A DNA stretch of 64,000 nt from an uncultured Saprospiraceae bacterium. Lineage in GTDB: Bacteria > Bacteroidota > Bacteroidia > Chitinophagales > Saprospiraceae. The notes under the pieces are model-generated. The model ran no database searches. It saw only the letters and a program-made list of their open reading frames with translations, and had not been told where the DNA came from. Every line of letters begins with the position of its first letter. Position 1 is the first letter of the stretch. Location: positions 124,001 through 188,000 of the forward strand of contig CALEYL010000074.1 in NCBI GenBank assembly GCA_937926205.1, read 5' to 3'. The translations under genes and the position numbers were made by a program. Positions 8,886-16,963 of this stretch are shown here, piece by piece.

Positions 8886-9989
8886 ATGAACCGACGACAA
8901 CACATTTTCCTCATCGCAGTGCTGGGTATTCCAGTGTTTTTAACGGCACAACCTGTTGCAACCTCTGTGGTTCCCCTCAACGTACAGTCTAACTGGCAGG
9001 TAACAGACAGCGGCCGCCAATTTGGAACCTACAAAAGCAAAGAAGCGCTGAAAATGGATCACGGTACGGCCCTGCTGGAAGGCATCGAACTCCGTGACGG
9101 CATCGTGGAAGTAGATATTGCGCCGATGGCAGACCGAGCTTTTGCGGGTATTTGTTTTCGGGCAAAAGACAGCGAAGCGCTTGAACTCATCTACCTACGG
9201 TTTCACAAAAGTGGTCAATTTGATGCCATACAATACACCCCGCGTTTCAATGGCCTTGATTCCTGGCAATTGTATCACTCGTCTGATTATCAGGGCGCAG
9301 CGACTTACAAGCCAGGGGAATGGAACCGTTTGAAAATAAAATTTGAAGGCTCCCGGGCCTGGGTTTCCATCAACGGCGGCATTAAAGTTGCGCTGTACGT
9401 CCCTGAATTGCTGCGCGCGCCCCGCAAGGGAAAAATCGGACTCTGGGCATTGGGGGAAGTCTGGTTTTCCAATTTTTCCTACAGCAGCCTGCCCAGCGTG
9501 GTGCTGATGCGGGAAGCAGAAGAACTGGAGCAGCGTGCCCGAAGCATTACCAACTGGGAATTGTCGCCTGCTTACAGTGCCGATTCCCTAAACTGGCAAA
9601 GCTATCCTTCCGGTGACATCAAATGGCAGAAAATCAGTTCCAACAATGAAGGGCTCGTAAACGTGTCTATGTACCGCCGCAAACGCATTTTTGATCAAGG
9701 AGAGAAGAACTCTCTGGACGTGGTTTTTGCCAGAACAAATATCAGTGCCGAAAACGATGAAATCCGGGCGGTCAGCTTTGATTACAGCGATCAGATTCAG
9801 GTCTTTCTGAATGGTAAAACGCTGTTCCGTGGCGACAACACCTTCCGCTCCAAAGGGCAGCTCTACCGGGGTGAAGTAAAAACAGGCGGCAACGTATTGT
9901 TTTTGCCGCTGAAAAAAGGGAATAATGAACTCCTGATTGCCGTTGCAGAACGTGCAAACGGCTGGGGATACGTCTTCCAATGGGAATGA
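8886..9989 (+). CDS. Secreted two-domain beta-sandwich (LamG/DUF1080-like) protein
   Basis: 367-aa protein with a signal peptide (MNRRQHIFLIAVLGIPVFLTAQ). Residues ~35-200 resemble the concanavalin-like fold of DUF1080/LamG proteins: DGIVEVDIAPMADRAFAGI, ALELIYLRFHKSG, and WNRLKIKFEG then AWVSINGG. Residues ~230-367 look like a second jelly-roll of the kind fused to glycosidases (VFLNGKTLFRG, GNNELLIAVAE, GWGYVFQWE at the end). I see no catalytic motif and no T9SS tail. It stands alone between tdk and the arginine operon. A carbohydrate-binding or periplasmic role is inference; the specific function is unknown. Confidence 0.7.
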   Translation: MNRRQHIFLIAVLGIPVFLTAQPVATSVVPLNVQSNWQVTDSGRQFGTYKSKEALKMDHGTALLEGIELRDGIVEVDIAPMADRAFAGICFRAKDSEALELIYLRFHKSGQFDAIQYTPRFNGLDSWQLYHSSDYQGAATYKPGEWNRLKIKFEGSRAWVSINGGIKVALYVPELLRAPRKGKIGLWALGEVWFSNFSYSSLPSVVLMREAEELEQRARSITNWELSPAYSADSLNWQSYPSGDIKWQKISSNNEGLVNVSMYRRKRIFDQGEKNSLDVVFARTNISAENDEIRAVSFDYSDQIQVFLNGKTLFRGDNTFRSKGQLYRGEVKTGGNVLFLPLKKGNNELLIAVAERANGWGYVFQWE

Positions 9990-10060
9990 ACCTGTTTTGG
10001 ATATCGGAGATCGATGAAATAATACATCCCGCGATTATTGACGGGAAGCTGCCAATAACG

Positions 10061-10068
10061 TACCTTTG
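10061..10068 (+). promoter_or_regulatory. -7 element (TACCTTTG) of the arginine operon
   Basis: TACCTTTG matches TAnnTTTG, and a TTG sits at 10038-10040, about the right distance for a -33 element. Transcription would start near 10075, leaving a leader of about 110 nt before the GTG at 10187. Confidence 0.6.
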
Positions 10069-10102
10069 CGGCCAGACAAGTAACGAATAAAGCCAACCAG
10101 CT

Positions 10103-10139
10103 AAATATCCGGGAGTGCTCTGAAGCGCCCCGGATATTT
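10103..10139 (+). terminator. Hairpin with U-rich tail: terminator of the lectin-like gene or attenuator in the arg leader
   Basis: AAATATCCGGG (10103-10113) pairs perfectly with 10129-10139 around a 15-nt loop and is followed by T-rich sequence. It lies between the candidate arg promoter (10061) and the first arg gene (10187), so besides ending the upstream gene it could stop leader transcripts. Confidence 0.55.
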
Positions 10140-10186
10140 TCTTTAGACTTCTTTTTTTCATCACCTTAAATTGTTTCAAACAGAAA

Positions 10187-10894
10187 GTGAACGAAAACAA
10201 GCCGATTGTCAGGCTGGCAACGCCTGATGATAAACACTACGCAGAGCAGATCACCACAGAGATGGAGGAGTCCGCTAAAGCCCGTGGAACGGGTATTGCC
10301 AAACGTTCGCCCGATTACATCAGGCAAAAAATGGAAGAAGGCAAAGCGGTCATCGCCACTATGGAGGATGGAGCCTGGGTAGGTTTTTGCTACATCGAAG
10401 AGTGGGAACACCGCAAGTATGTAGCCAATTCCGGGTTGATTGTAGCGCCTGAGTTTCGAAAAACCGGTGTCGCTACGGAAATCAAGCACAAAATTTTCGA
10501 GTTGTCGCGAAAGAAGTACCCCAACTCTAAAATTTTTGGCCTTACTACCGGACTGGCTGTCATGAAGATCAATTCCGACCTGGGTTATGAGCCCGTTACT
10601 TATTCGGAGCTGACCCGTGATGAAACTTTCTGGAAAGGCTGTCAGAGTTGCATCAACTACGACATCCTGATGAGCAAAGAGCGGAAAAACTGCCTTTGTA
10701 CGGCCATGTTGTTTGACCCCGAAGAAGTCGCTGAAAAAGAGCAACAGCGGGCGTCTTCCGCCGGAGGTAATGGTGTTATGACGCTTGAAAAAACGAAAAA
10801 AAGGCAGTTTAGAAACAACCTCGGCCTCTTTGCGCGCTGGGTCCGGTTCAAGCAATACGTTTTGCTCAAAGCATCGAAAAAACGGAAAGTATGA
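10187..10894 (+). CDS. GNAT acetyltransferase heading the arginine operon (N-acetylglutamate synthase candidate)
   Basis: 235-aa GNAT protein. The acetyl-CoA loop is NSGLIVAPEFRKTGVATEIK (R-x-x-G-x-A type), followed by a helix and FGLTTGLAVMKIN. The C-terminal part has four cysteines in two pairs (CQSC and CLC within ~25 residues), which could bind a metal. The start is GTG at 10187. The stop overlaps the argG start (ATGA, 10891-10894), so the two are translationally coupled. In Bacteroidota a GNAT gene at this place is taken to make N-acetylglutamate (or the N-succinyl equivalent), the first step of the pathway. That role rests on context, not on a substrate-specific motif. Confidence 0.8.
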   Translation: MNENKPIVRLATPDDKHYAEQITTEMEESAKARGTGIAKRSPDYIRQKMEEGKAVIATMEDGAWVGFCYIEEWEHRKYVANSGLIVAPEFRKTGVATEIKHKIFELSRKKYPNSKIFGLTTGLAVMKINSDLGYEPVTYSELTRDETFWKGCQSCINYDILMSKERKNCLCTAMLFDPEEVAEKEQQRASSAGGNGVMTLEKTKKRQFRNNLGLFARWVRFKQYVLLKASKKRKV

Positions 10895-12087
10895 AAAAGA
10901 AAAAAGTCGTACTGGCCTTTAGCGGTGGCCTCGATACCTCCTACTGCGTAAAATATCTGGCAGAAGATAAAGGCTATGAAGTGCATACCATTACGGTCAA
11001 TACCGGAGGATTTGACGAGGCAGAACTGGAACACATCGCCGCACATGCCCGGAACCTCGGAGTGGCATCGCATCATGCCGTTGATGAAACACACAATTAC
11101 TACGATAAAGTCATACGCTACCTCATTTATGGCAATGTGTTGAAAAACAACACTTACCCTTTGAGTGTGAGCGCCGAACGCATGTCGCAGGCACTGGCGG
11201 TAGCGGTATATGCCAAAACGCTGGAAGCCGACGCTGTAGCGCATGGCAGTACAGGCGCCGGTAATGACCAGGTGCGTTTCGATATGATATTTCACATCCT
11301 GGTGCCGGGTATGGAGATTATTACGCCTATTCGCGACATGCAGCTGTCCCGGGAGGAAGAAATTGCCTATCTCCGCTCAAAAGGAGTGGAACTCAGCTTT
11401 GAAAAAGCCATGTATTCCATCAACAAAGGCATTTGGGGTACTTCGGTAGGCGGAAAAGAAACCCTGCATTCCATGGGCATGCTGCCTGAATCGGCCTGGC
11501 CAACTCAAATGTCCCAAACCGGCAGCGAAACGGTGAGCCTTCGTTTTGAAAAAGGCGAACTTCGTGCCATCAACAATCAGGATTTCGCGCATCCTGTTGA
11601 AGCCATTCAGCACCTGCAATCCATCGCAGGGCCTTATGGCATAGGCCGCGATGTACACGTTGGCGATACGATTATCGGCATCAAAGGCCGAGTCGGTTTT
11701 GAAGCTGCTGCGCCAATGCTCATCATCAAAGCGCACCACGCACTGGAAAAACACGTGCTGACCAAGTGGCAGTTGAGCTGGAAAGACCAGTTGGGCCAAT
11801 TCTATGGCAACTGGTTGCACGAAGGCCAGTACCTCGACCCGGTTATGCGCGACATCGAAGCCTTTCTGAGCAGCGCACAGCAAAACGTCAGTGGCGAAGT
11901 GGCCATACAGTTGTACCCTTACCGTTTTCAGGTGATCGGCATCGAATCGCCATTCGACCTGATGTCTTCAAAATTTGGAAAATACGGAGAAATGAACCTC
12001 GGCTGGACCGGGGATGATGTGCGGGGGTTTTCGAAAATTTTTGGCAACCAGACGATGATTTACCATCAGACGGCAATAAAAAAATAA
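10891..12087 (+). CDS. argG: Argininosuccinate synthase
   Basis: Joins citrulline and aspartate at the cost of ATP to give argininosuccinate. The 398-aa protein opens with the PP-loop AFSGGLDTSYCVKYL (residues ~9-23) that binds ATP. It then carries HGSTGAGNDQVRFD, the citrulline/aspartate-binding region, and ISVNKG-like YSINKGIWGTSVGG. Length is normal. It is the second gene of the operon and overlaps the GNAT gene by 4 bp. Confidence 0.96.
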   Translation: MKKKKVVLAFSGGLDTSYCVKYLAEDKGYEVHTITVNTGGFDEAELEHIAAHARNLGVASHHAVDETHNYYDKVIRYLIYGNVLKNNTYPLSVSAERMSQALAVAVYAKTLEADAVAHGSTGAGNDQVRFDMIFHILVPGMEIITPIRDMQLSREEEIAYLRSKGVELSFEKAMYSINKGIWGTSVGGKETLHSMGMLPESAWPTQMSQTGSETVSLRFEKGELRAINNQDFAHPVEAIQHLQSIAGPYGIGRDVHVGDTIIGIKGRVGFEAAAPMLIIKAHHALEKHVLTKWQLSWKDQLGQFYGNWLHEGQYLDPVMRDIEAFLSSAQQNVSGEVAIQLYPYRFQVIGIESPFDLMSSKFGKYGEMNLGWTGDDVRGFSKIFGNQTMIYHQTAIKK

Positions 12088-12120
12088 AATTTATAGTATT
12101 TGGCGCTGCTGTGTGAAGAG

Positions 12121-12285
12121 GAAATAATTGATGAATGATGATTGATGAAATTTGATTTTTGATGGGTATAGCCTGCTGATTCGTTGATTTCGTATCCTTA
12201 AATCATCAATAATCCCTGCCTCGCCGGCCCGCCTACCGGAGGTCAGGCAGGCAGGAATCATGTAATCATCATTCATCAATAAATA
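12121..12285. repeat. Nested inverted repeat with short-period TTGATGA-type words
   Basis: A 17-bp perfect inverted repeat (12127-12143 and 12264-12280, ATTGATGAATGATGATT) encloses a second GC-rich one built on CCTGCC/GGCAGG (about 12215-12255). The outer arms are made of TGATGAA-like words 6-8 bp apart. The element sits inside the arginine operon, between argG and argC, and could terminate or partly terminate transcription there. Confidence 0.6.
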
Positions 12286-12343
12286 AGTAAAATTTTCAGT
12301 ATCAATCGACTCTGCCCGAAGGGGCCGGGGCTAAATTAATAAT

Positions 12344-13312
12344 ATGCTAAAAGCAGGGATCATAGGAGGCGCAGGCTACACTGGAGGTGAAATGATCAGA
12401 TTGTTGTTGCGACACCCACAGGTGGAACTGACATTTGTGCAGAGTCGTAGTTACCAGGGGGAACCTTTGTATGCCGCGCACCCGGATTTGACAGGCGATA
12501 CGGAGTTGCAGTTTACAGATCGGATAGAGGCAAAAGTGGACGTGATTTTTCTTTGCCTTGGGCATGGAGAAAGCCAGCGCTGGTTTGACGTAACGTCTGT
12601 AGCATCTACGGTAAAAGTCATAGACCTGAGTCAGGATTTCCGGCTTGGAGCAAGCGTTCCGGGAAAGAAATTCATTTATGGGTTGCCGGAAGTAAACCGC
12701 GAAAACATCCGGGAGGCGCAGAACATTGCAAATCCGGGTTGTTTTGCCACCGCCATTGAGTTGGCCCTGGCTCCGCTGGCAAGTGCAGGATATCTGGGGG
12801 AAGTCCATACGACCGGCATTACCGGATCTACCGGAGCGGGTCAAAAACCGCAGGACACCACGCATTTCAGTTGGCGCAGCAACAATATTTCTGCCTACAA
12901 AACATTGAACCACCAGCACCTGCTCGAAATCCGTCAAACGCTGATTCAATTGCAGCCGGGCTATGAAGCGCCCATTCATTTTGTTCCCTGGCGCGGCGAC
13001 TTTGCCCGCGGTATTTTTACCAGCTCCACCACGACATCGGAATTGCCGCTGGCGACACTGCAGCAATTGTTCAAAGACTTCTACGCCGAACACCCATTTA
13101 CGCATGTCGCCGATCAAAACATTGACCTGAAACAGGTGGTCAACACCAATAAATGCCTGATTTTTTTAGAAAAAACAGGTGACCAGTTGGTCATACATAC
13201 AGCCATTGACAATCTCCTCAAAGGCGCTTCGGGGCAGGCGGTTCAAAACATGAACCTGATGTTTGGACTGGAAGAAACCGAAGGTCTGCACCTTAAGGGA
13301 GTGGTTTTTTAA
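12344..13312 (+). CDS. argC: N-acetyl-gamma-glutamyl-phosphate reductase
   Basis: NADPH-dependent reduction of acetylglutamyl phosphate to the semialdehyde. The 322-aa protein has the nucleotide-binding start GIIGGAGYTGGEMIRLL and the catalytic cysteine C133 in NIANPGCFATAIEL. TGSTGAGQ and the substrate region FVPWRGDFARGIFT follow. It lies between argG and argD in the same direction. Confidence 0.96.
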   Translation: MLKAGIIGGAGYTGGEMIRLLLRHPQVELTFVQSRSYQGEPLYAAHPDLTGDTELQFTDRIEAKVDVIFLCLGHGESQRWFDVTSVASTVKVIDLSQDFRLGASVPGKKFIYGLPEVNRENIREAQNIANPGCFATAIELALAPLASAGYLGEVHTTGITGSTGAGQKPQDTTHFSWRSNNISAYKTLNHQHLLEIRQTLIQLQPGYEAPIHFVPWRGDFARGIFTSSTTTSELPLATLQQLFKDFYAEHPFTHVADQNIDLKQVVNTNKCLIFLEKTGDQLVIHTAIDNLLKGASGQAVQNMNLMFGLEETEGLHLKGVVF

Positions 13313-13322
13313 AATACATGTG

Positions 13323-14447
13323 ATGAACCTATTTGATGTTTACCCCCTTTTCAGCCTCACGCCTGTCAAAGCGCTGGGGTCGTGGATTTGGGATGATAAA
13401 GGAGACAAATACCTGGACCTCTACGGGGGGCATGCCGTCATTTCCATCGGTCACAGTCACCCACATTACGTTCAGGCGCTGACGGAACAATTGGGCAAAA
13501 TGGCGTTCTATTCCAACAGCGTTCAGAATCCTTTGCAGGAACAACTTGCCGAAAAGTTAGGCGCCCTGTCGGGTTATCCTGATTACCAGCTGTTCTTGTG
13601 CAGTTCCGGCGCTGAAGCCAACGAAAATGCCTTAAAAGTTGCCTCTTTCGTAACCGGAAGGAAAAAAGTGATTGCCTTTACAAAAGCTTTTCATGGCCGC
13701 ACTTCAGGCGCAGTAGCAGCAACCGACAACCCGAAGATTGTTGCGCCTTACAACGCCGGCCACGAGGTGGTCTTTTTGCCTTTTAACGACGAAACGGCCT
13801 TGCTGGAAGCGATGGACGAAAGTGTAGCTGCCGTTATCATTGAAGGCATTCAGGGCGTTGGCGGCATTCAGGTGCCCGATGATGCTTTTCTGAGATTGCT
13901 GGAACAACAATGTCAGAAACACGGCGCCCTGCTCATTCTGGATGAAGTTCAATCAGGGCACGGTCGCACCGGCAAATTTTTTGCCCACCAGTTTGCCGGC
14001 ATCCGCCCCCAACTCATCACCATGGCCAAAGGCATGGGCAATGGCTTTCCGGTTGGCGGCGTCCTCATCCACGGCGACATCAAAGCGTGGAGCGGCATGC
14101 TGGGCACAACTTTTGGCGGCAATCACCTTGCCTGTGCAGCCTCGCTCGCGGTTTTGGAAGTGATCGAGCAAGAGGGGCTGATGGAAAATGCAGCCCAACA
14201 AGGGACTTACTGTATGGAAGCCTTGAAGCAATTGCCTTTGCTGCAGAATGTACGCGGCCGAGGCCTGATGATTGGTTTTGACCTTCCGGAAACCCATCGC
14301 CATGTCAGGAACAACCTGCTGATGCAGCATCGTATTTTTACCGGCGAAGCCAAACCCAATGCAATTCGTTTGCTGCCTTCGCTGGCCGTAAGTCAGGAAG
14401 AACTGGATTTGTTTCTCGTAGCCCTTAAGACTGAACTGAATACATGA
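13323..14447 (+). CDS. argD: Acetylornithine (or succinylornithine) aminotransferase
   Basis: Class-III PLP transaminase converting the acetylated semialdehyde to acetylornithine. The PLP lysine is K236 in ITMAKGMGNGFPVGG, preceded by the aspartate of LLILDEVQSGHGRTG; LCSSGAEANENALKVA is the phosphate-binding loop. I start at ATG 13323 (MNLFDVYPLF), 10 bp after argC, which gives 374 aa; the frame is open to 13263 inside argC but those residues do not fit. In Bacteroidota this branch may run on N-succinyl intermediates; the sequence alone does not decide it. Confidence 0.94.
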   Translation: MNLFDVYPLFSLTPVKALGSWIWDDKGDKYLDLYGGHAVISIGHSHPHYVQALTEQLGKMAFYSNSVQNPLQEQLAEKLGALSGYPDYQLFLCSSGAEANENALKVASFVTGRKKVIAFTKAFHGRTSGAVAATDNPKIVAPYNAGHEVVFLPFNDETALLEAMDESVAAVIIEGIQGVGGIQVPDDAFLRLLEQQCQKHGALLILDEVQSGHGRTGKFFAHQFAGIRPQLITMAKGMGNGFPVGGVLIHGDIKAWSGMLGTTFGGNHLACAASLAVLEVIEQEGLMENAAQQGTYCMEALKQLPLLQNVRGRGLMIGFDLPETHRHVRNNLLMQHRIFTGEAKPNAIRLLPSLAVSQEELDLFLVALKTELNT

Positions 14448-14570
14448 GTGTCTGTCTTTAGGGCCCGATAGCGGCCTCTGCGAACCCTCCGCGTACTCCG
14501 CGGGAAACCTTTTTTAGCAAGTCAGAGCAAGCCTTAGAAGGTTTATACGGTCAATAAGAAATTACCGGAA

Positions 14571-15359
14571 ATGAAGTGCTTTATCATCAAAATTGGGGGA
14601 AATGTCCTGGATAATCCTTCCGCGCTGGAGGGATTCCTCAAGGATTTTGCCGCTATAAATGCGCCCAAAATACTTGTTCACGGCGGGGGTAAAATTGCGA
14701 CTAAAATCGGCGAAGCATTGGGCATCACCTCAAAATACGTGGATGGCCGCAGGATAACGGATGCAGCTACCCTGGAGTTGGTTACGATGGTTTATGGGGG
14801 CCTGGTCAACAAACAACTGGTTGCAAAACTCCAGCAAGCCGGCTGCAACGCCCTCGGCCTTACCGGCGCTGACGGCAATGTTCTGTCTGCATCCAAACGC
14901 CCGGTTAGGGACATCGATTATGGTTTTGTAGGTGACGTAAAAAGGGAGGATGTCAATACCGCTCTCCTGCAGCAACTGCTGGAAGCCGGCGTCACTCCCA
15001 TCATGGCCCCCTTAACCCATGCCGGCGGCCATTTGCTCAACACCAACGCCGATACTATTGCTTCTGTACTTGCCGTCGCTTTAAGTACCAGTTTTGAAAT
15101 TCGCCTGATTTTTTGTTTTGAGAAAAAAGGGGTTCTGCTGGATGTTAAGGATGAAGCTTCTGCCATCAGGCGCCTGCCCCGTGAAAAATATGAGGCCCTG
15201 CTGAAAGAAAAGGTATTTGCCGACGGCATTTTACCCAAACTTGAAAATGCCTACGCAGCCATCAGCGCCGGCGTACTGGAAGTCTTGATCGGAGATGCCG
15301 CCGATTTGATCAAAAATACAGGAGCCGAAACGGAAGGGACGCTGATTACCGAACTGTAA
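14571..15359 (+). CDS. argB: Acetylglutamate kinase
   Basis: Phosphorylates N-acetylglutamate (amino-acid kinase family). The 262-aa protein has the N-terminal KIGGNVLDNP strand, the ATP-binding HGGGKIATKIGE loop (about residues 38-49), and NTNADTIASVLAVAL near residue 160. Like other Bacteroidota ArgB it lacks the N-terminal helix associated with arginine-inhibited hexameric enzymes. The 123 bp separating it from argD, where a carbamoyltransferase gene often sits in relatives, contains no gene. Confidence 0.94.
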   Translation: MKCFIIKIGGNVLDNPSALEGFLKDFAAINAPKILVHGGGKIATKIGEALGITSKYVDGRRITDAATLELVTMVYGGLVNKQLVAKLQQAGCNALGLTGADGNVLSASKRPVRDIDYGFVGDVKREDVNTALLQQLLEAGVTPIMAPLTHAGGHLLNTNADTIASVLAVALSTSFEIRLIFCFEKKGVLLDVKDEASAIRRLPREKYEALLKEKVFADGILPKLENAYAAISAGVLEVLIGDAADLIKNTGAETEGTLITEL

Positions 15360-15360
15360 A

Positions 15361-15427
15361 AAAGGTGACACCTTTCCAAAGAAGGTGTTACCTTTCTACA
15401 TAGCAATCTGCCAAAAAGGTGACACCT
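15361..15427 (+). repeat. AAAGGTGACACCTT hairpin plus a third half copy, between argB and argE
   Basis: 15361-15374 pairs with 15382-15395 (14 bp, one mismatch, 7-nt loop), followed by a third copy of AAAGGTGACACCT at 15415-15427. Each arm is itself nearly palindromic. It fills most of the 87 bp between argB and argE. Confidence 0.6.
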
Positions 15428-15446
15428 CTGGCACAATTTCAATACC

Positions 15447-16532
15447 GTGCAAACCAAACTTCTAAACGACCTTTATCAGGATTCCCTGGCTTTGTTGCAG
15501 CAGCTCATCGCCATACCGTCTTTCAGCAAAGAAGAAAGCGAAACGGCCACGCAGATCGAGTATTTTTTCGAGCGGCGACAGATTCCCACGCAGCGCAGCG
15601 GCAACAATGTCTGGGTAATGAACCAATACTTCGACCCGGATAAGCCTTCGGTATTGCTCAATTCCCACCACGATACGGTACGCCCTAACCCGGCATATAC
15701 CCGGGATCCATTTAAACCCGAAATTATCGGAGACAAACTGTATGGCCTTGGCAGCAATGACGCGGGCGGGCCTTTGGTCGCGTTGATGGCTGCCTTTCTG
15801 TATTATTATGATAGCGTTGACCTGCCTTTCAACCTGATACTGGCCGCAACGGCTGAGGAAGAAATTTCCGGCAGTGGCGGCATCGAAAGCATCTGGCCGC
15901 TTCTGCCCCCCATCAACTTTGCTATTGTAGGAGAACCCACGTTGTGCCAAATGGCGACTGCCGAAAAGGGCCTGATGGTACTCGATTGCATGGCTAAAGG
16001 GCAGGCGGGACATGCAGCCCGTGAAGAAGGCGTCAATGCCATCTATGCCGCGTTGCCTGACATCGAGTGGTTCAGAACCTATGCTTTTCCGAAGGTGTCT
16101 GAAACGCTGGGCGTCATGAAGATGAGCGTAACGATCATCGGGGCGGGCAGCCAGCACAATGTGGTGCCTGCAGAATGCCGGTTTACCGTGGATGTGCGAG
16201 TCACGGACGCTTATACGCTGGAAGAAGCCCTGGATATCATCCGGCAAAATGTGCGTTGCGAGGTTCAACCCCGCGCCATGCGCATCCGCCCTTCAGGGAT
16301 TGCCGCAGACCACCCTTTGATTTTAGCCGCAAAAAAACTGGGTATTGAAAGATATGGATCGCCTACCACCTCCGACCAGGCGCTGATTCCGGCGCCTTCT
16401 GTCAAGATGGGCCCCGGCGATTCAGCGCGTTCGCATTCCGCCGATGAGTTTATTTTTCTGGAAGAAATCCGGCAAGGCATACAAAAGTATGTAGCCCTGA
16501 TTGGGCAGCTCATGAAAACCGAAGTAATTTGA
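15447..16532 (+). CDS. argE: M20 deacylase, probable acetylornithine deacetylase
   Basis: 361-aa zinc amidohydrolase of the M20 family, removing the acetyl (or succinyl) group to free the ornithine/citrulline moiety. The metal ligands are visible: H74 and D76 in NSHHDTV, D105 in GSNDAGG, the catalytic pair around E138-E139 in TAEEEISG, E163 in VGEPT, and the late histidine in ARSHSADEF. The start is GTG at 15447. It is the last arg gene before the strand switch; its stop is only 3 bp from the end of the decayed GH32 gene. Confidence 0.9.
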   Translation: MQTKLLNDLYQDSLALLQQLIAIPSFSKEESETATQIEYFFERRQIPTQRSGNNVWVMNQYFDPDKPSVLLNSHHDTVRPNPAYTRDPFKPEIIGDKLYGLGSNDAGGPLVALMAAFLYYYDSVDLPFNLILAATAEEEISGSGGIESIWPLLPPINFAIVGEPTLCQMATAEKGLMVLDCMAKGQAGHAAREEGVNAIYAALPDIEWFRTYAFPKVSETLGVMKMSVTIIGAGSQHNVVPAECRFTVDVRVTDAYTLEEALDIIRQNVRCEVQPRAMRIRPSGIAADHPLILAAKKLGIERYGSPTTSDQALIPAPSVKMGPGDSARSHSADEFIFLEEIRQGIQKYVALIGQLMKTEVI

Positions 16533-16535
16533 TCG

Positions 16536-16952
16536 CTACCAAATACTTTTGATGCTGTGTCCTTCGCCTCCGAGCAACAGTACTTTGCCTTTTTCCGAAT
16601 ATAGGATGACTTTATCAAAATCTTCGCCCGGAAAAAATATAGCCCAGTGAAGCGGGATACAGTGCAATGGGAAGCGACTCCCAATGGCTCAAATCTTTGC
16701 TAACGGCATGCCCCCAGTGCATCGGCCCCCATACGGTGCTGTCCGGATAATGTTGGAAAAAAAGATGGTACTCCCCTTCATAAAACACCATCCCATTGGG
16801 GTCATTCATCCACTTTTCTTTGGGAGAAAAATGGAACTGGGGCCGGTGGCGTTCCTTGTATGCAAGTTCTTTTGCCGGCATTTGCTCAGCGTTTTTTTGC
16901 TGACAGGACACCAGAACTAAAGGATGATCGGACTAAGCAGGAGGTTTTTCAT
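16536..16952 (-). pseudogene. Decayed GH32 fructanase gene with a large internal deletion
   Basis: Three pieces of a GH32 lipoprotein gene remain on the minus strand. (1) At 16952 an ATG gives MKNLLLSP, matching the start of the intact GH32 (MKNLILSF), followed by a frameshift within the signal peptide. (2) 16911-16633 encodes LVSCQQ and then 76 residues ending in GYIFSG, of which I count 63 identical to the intact protein, including WMNDPNG and QHYPDS. (3) The sequence then jumps, out of frame, to the family C-terminus (FFPGEDFDKVILYSEKGK... ending SIKSIW, stop at 16536-16538). About 400 codons are missing. The joint lies in ATATTTTTTCCGGG, a stretch similar at both expected break sites (GYIFSG and EIFFPG codons), which points to recombination between short repeats. 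Confidence 0.9.
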
Positions 16953-16963
16953 CAGTTCAAATA

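Noticed and set aside
10166..11295. Minus-strand open frames of 200-230 codons opposite the GNAT gene and argG
   Set aside because: Shadows of conserved plus-strand genes, no family features and no promoter.
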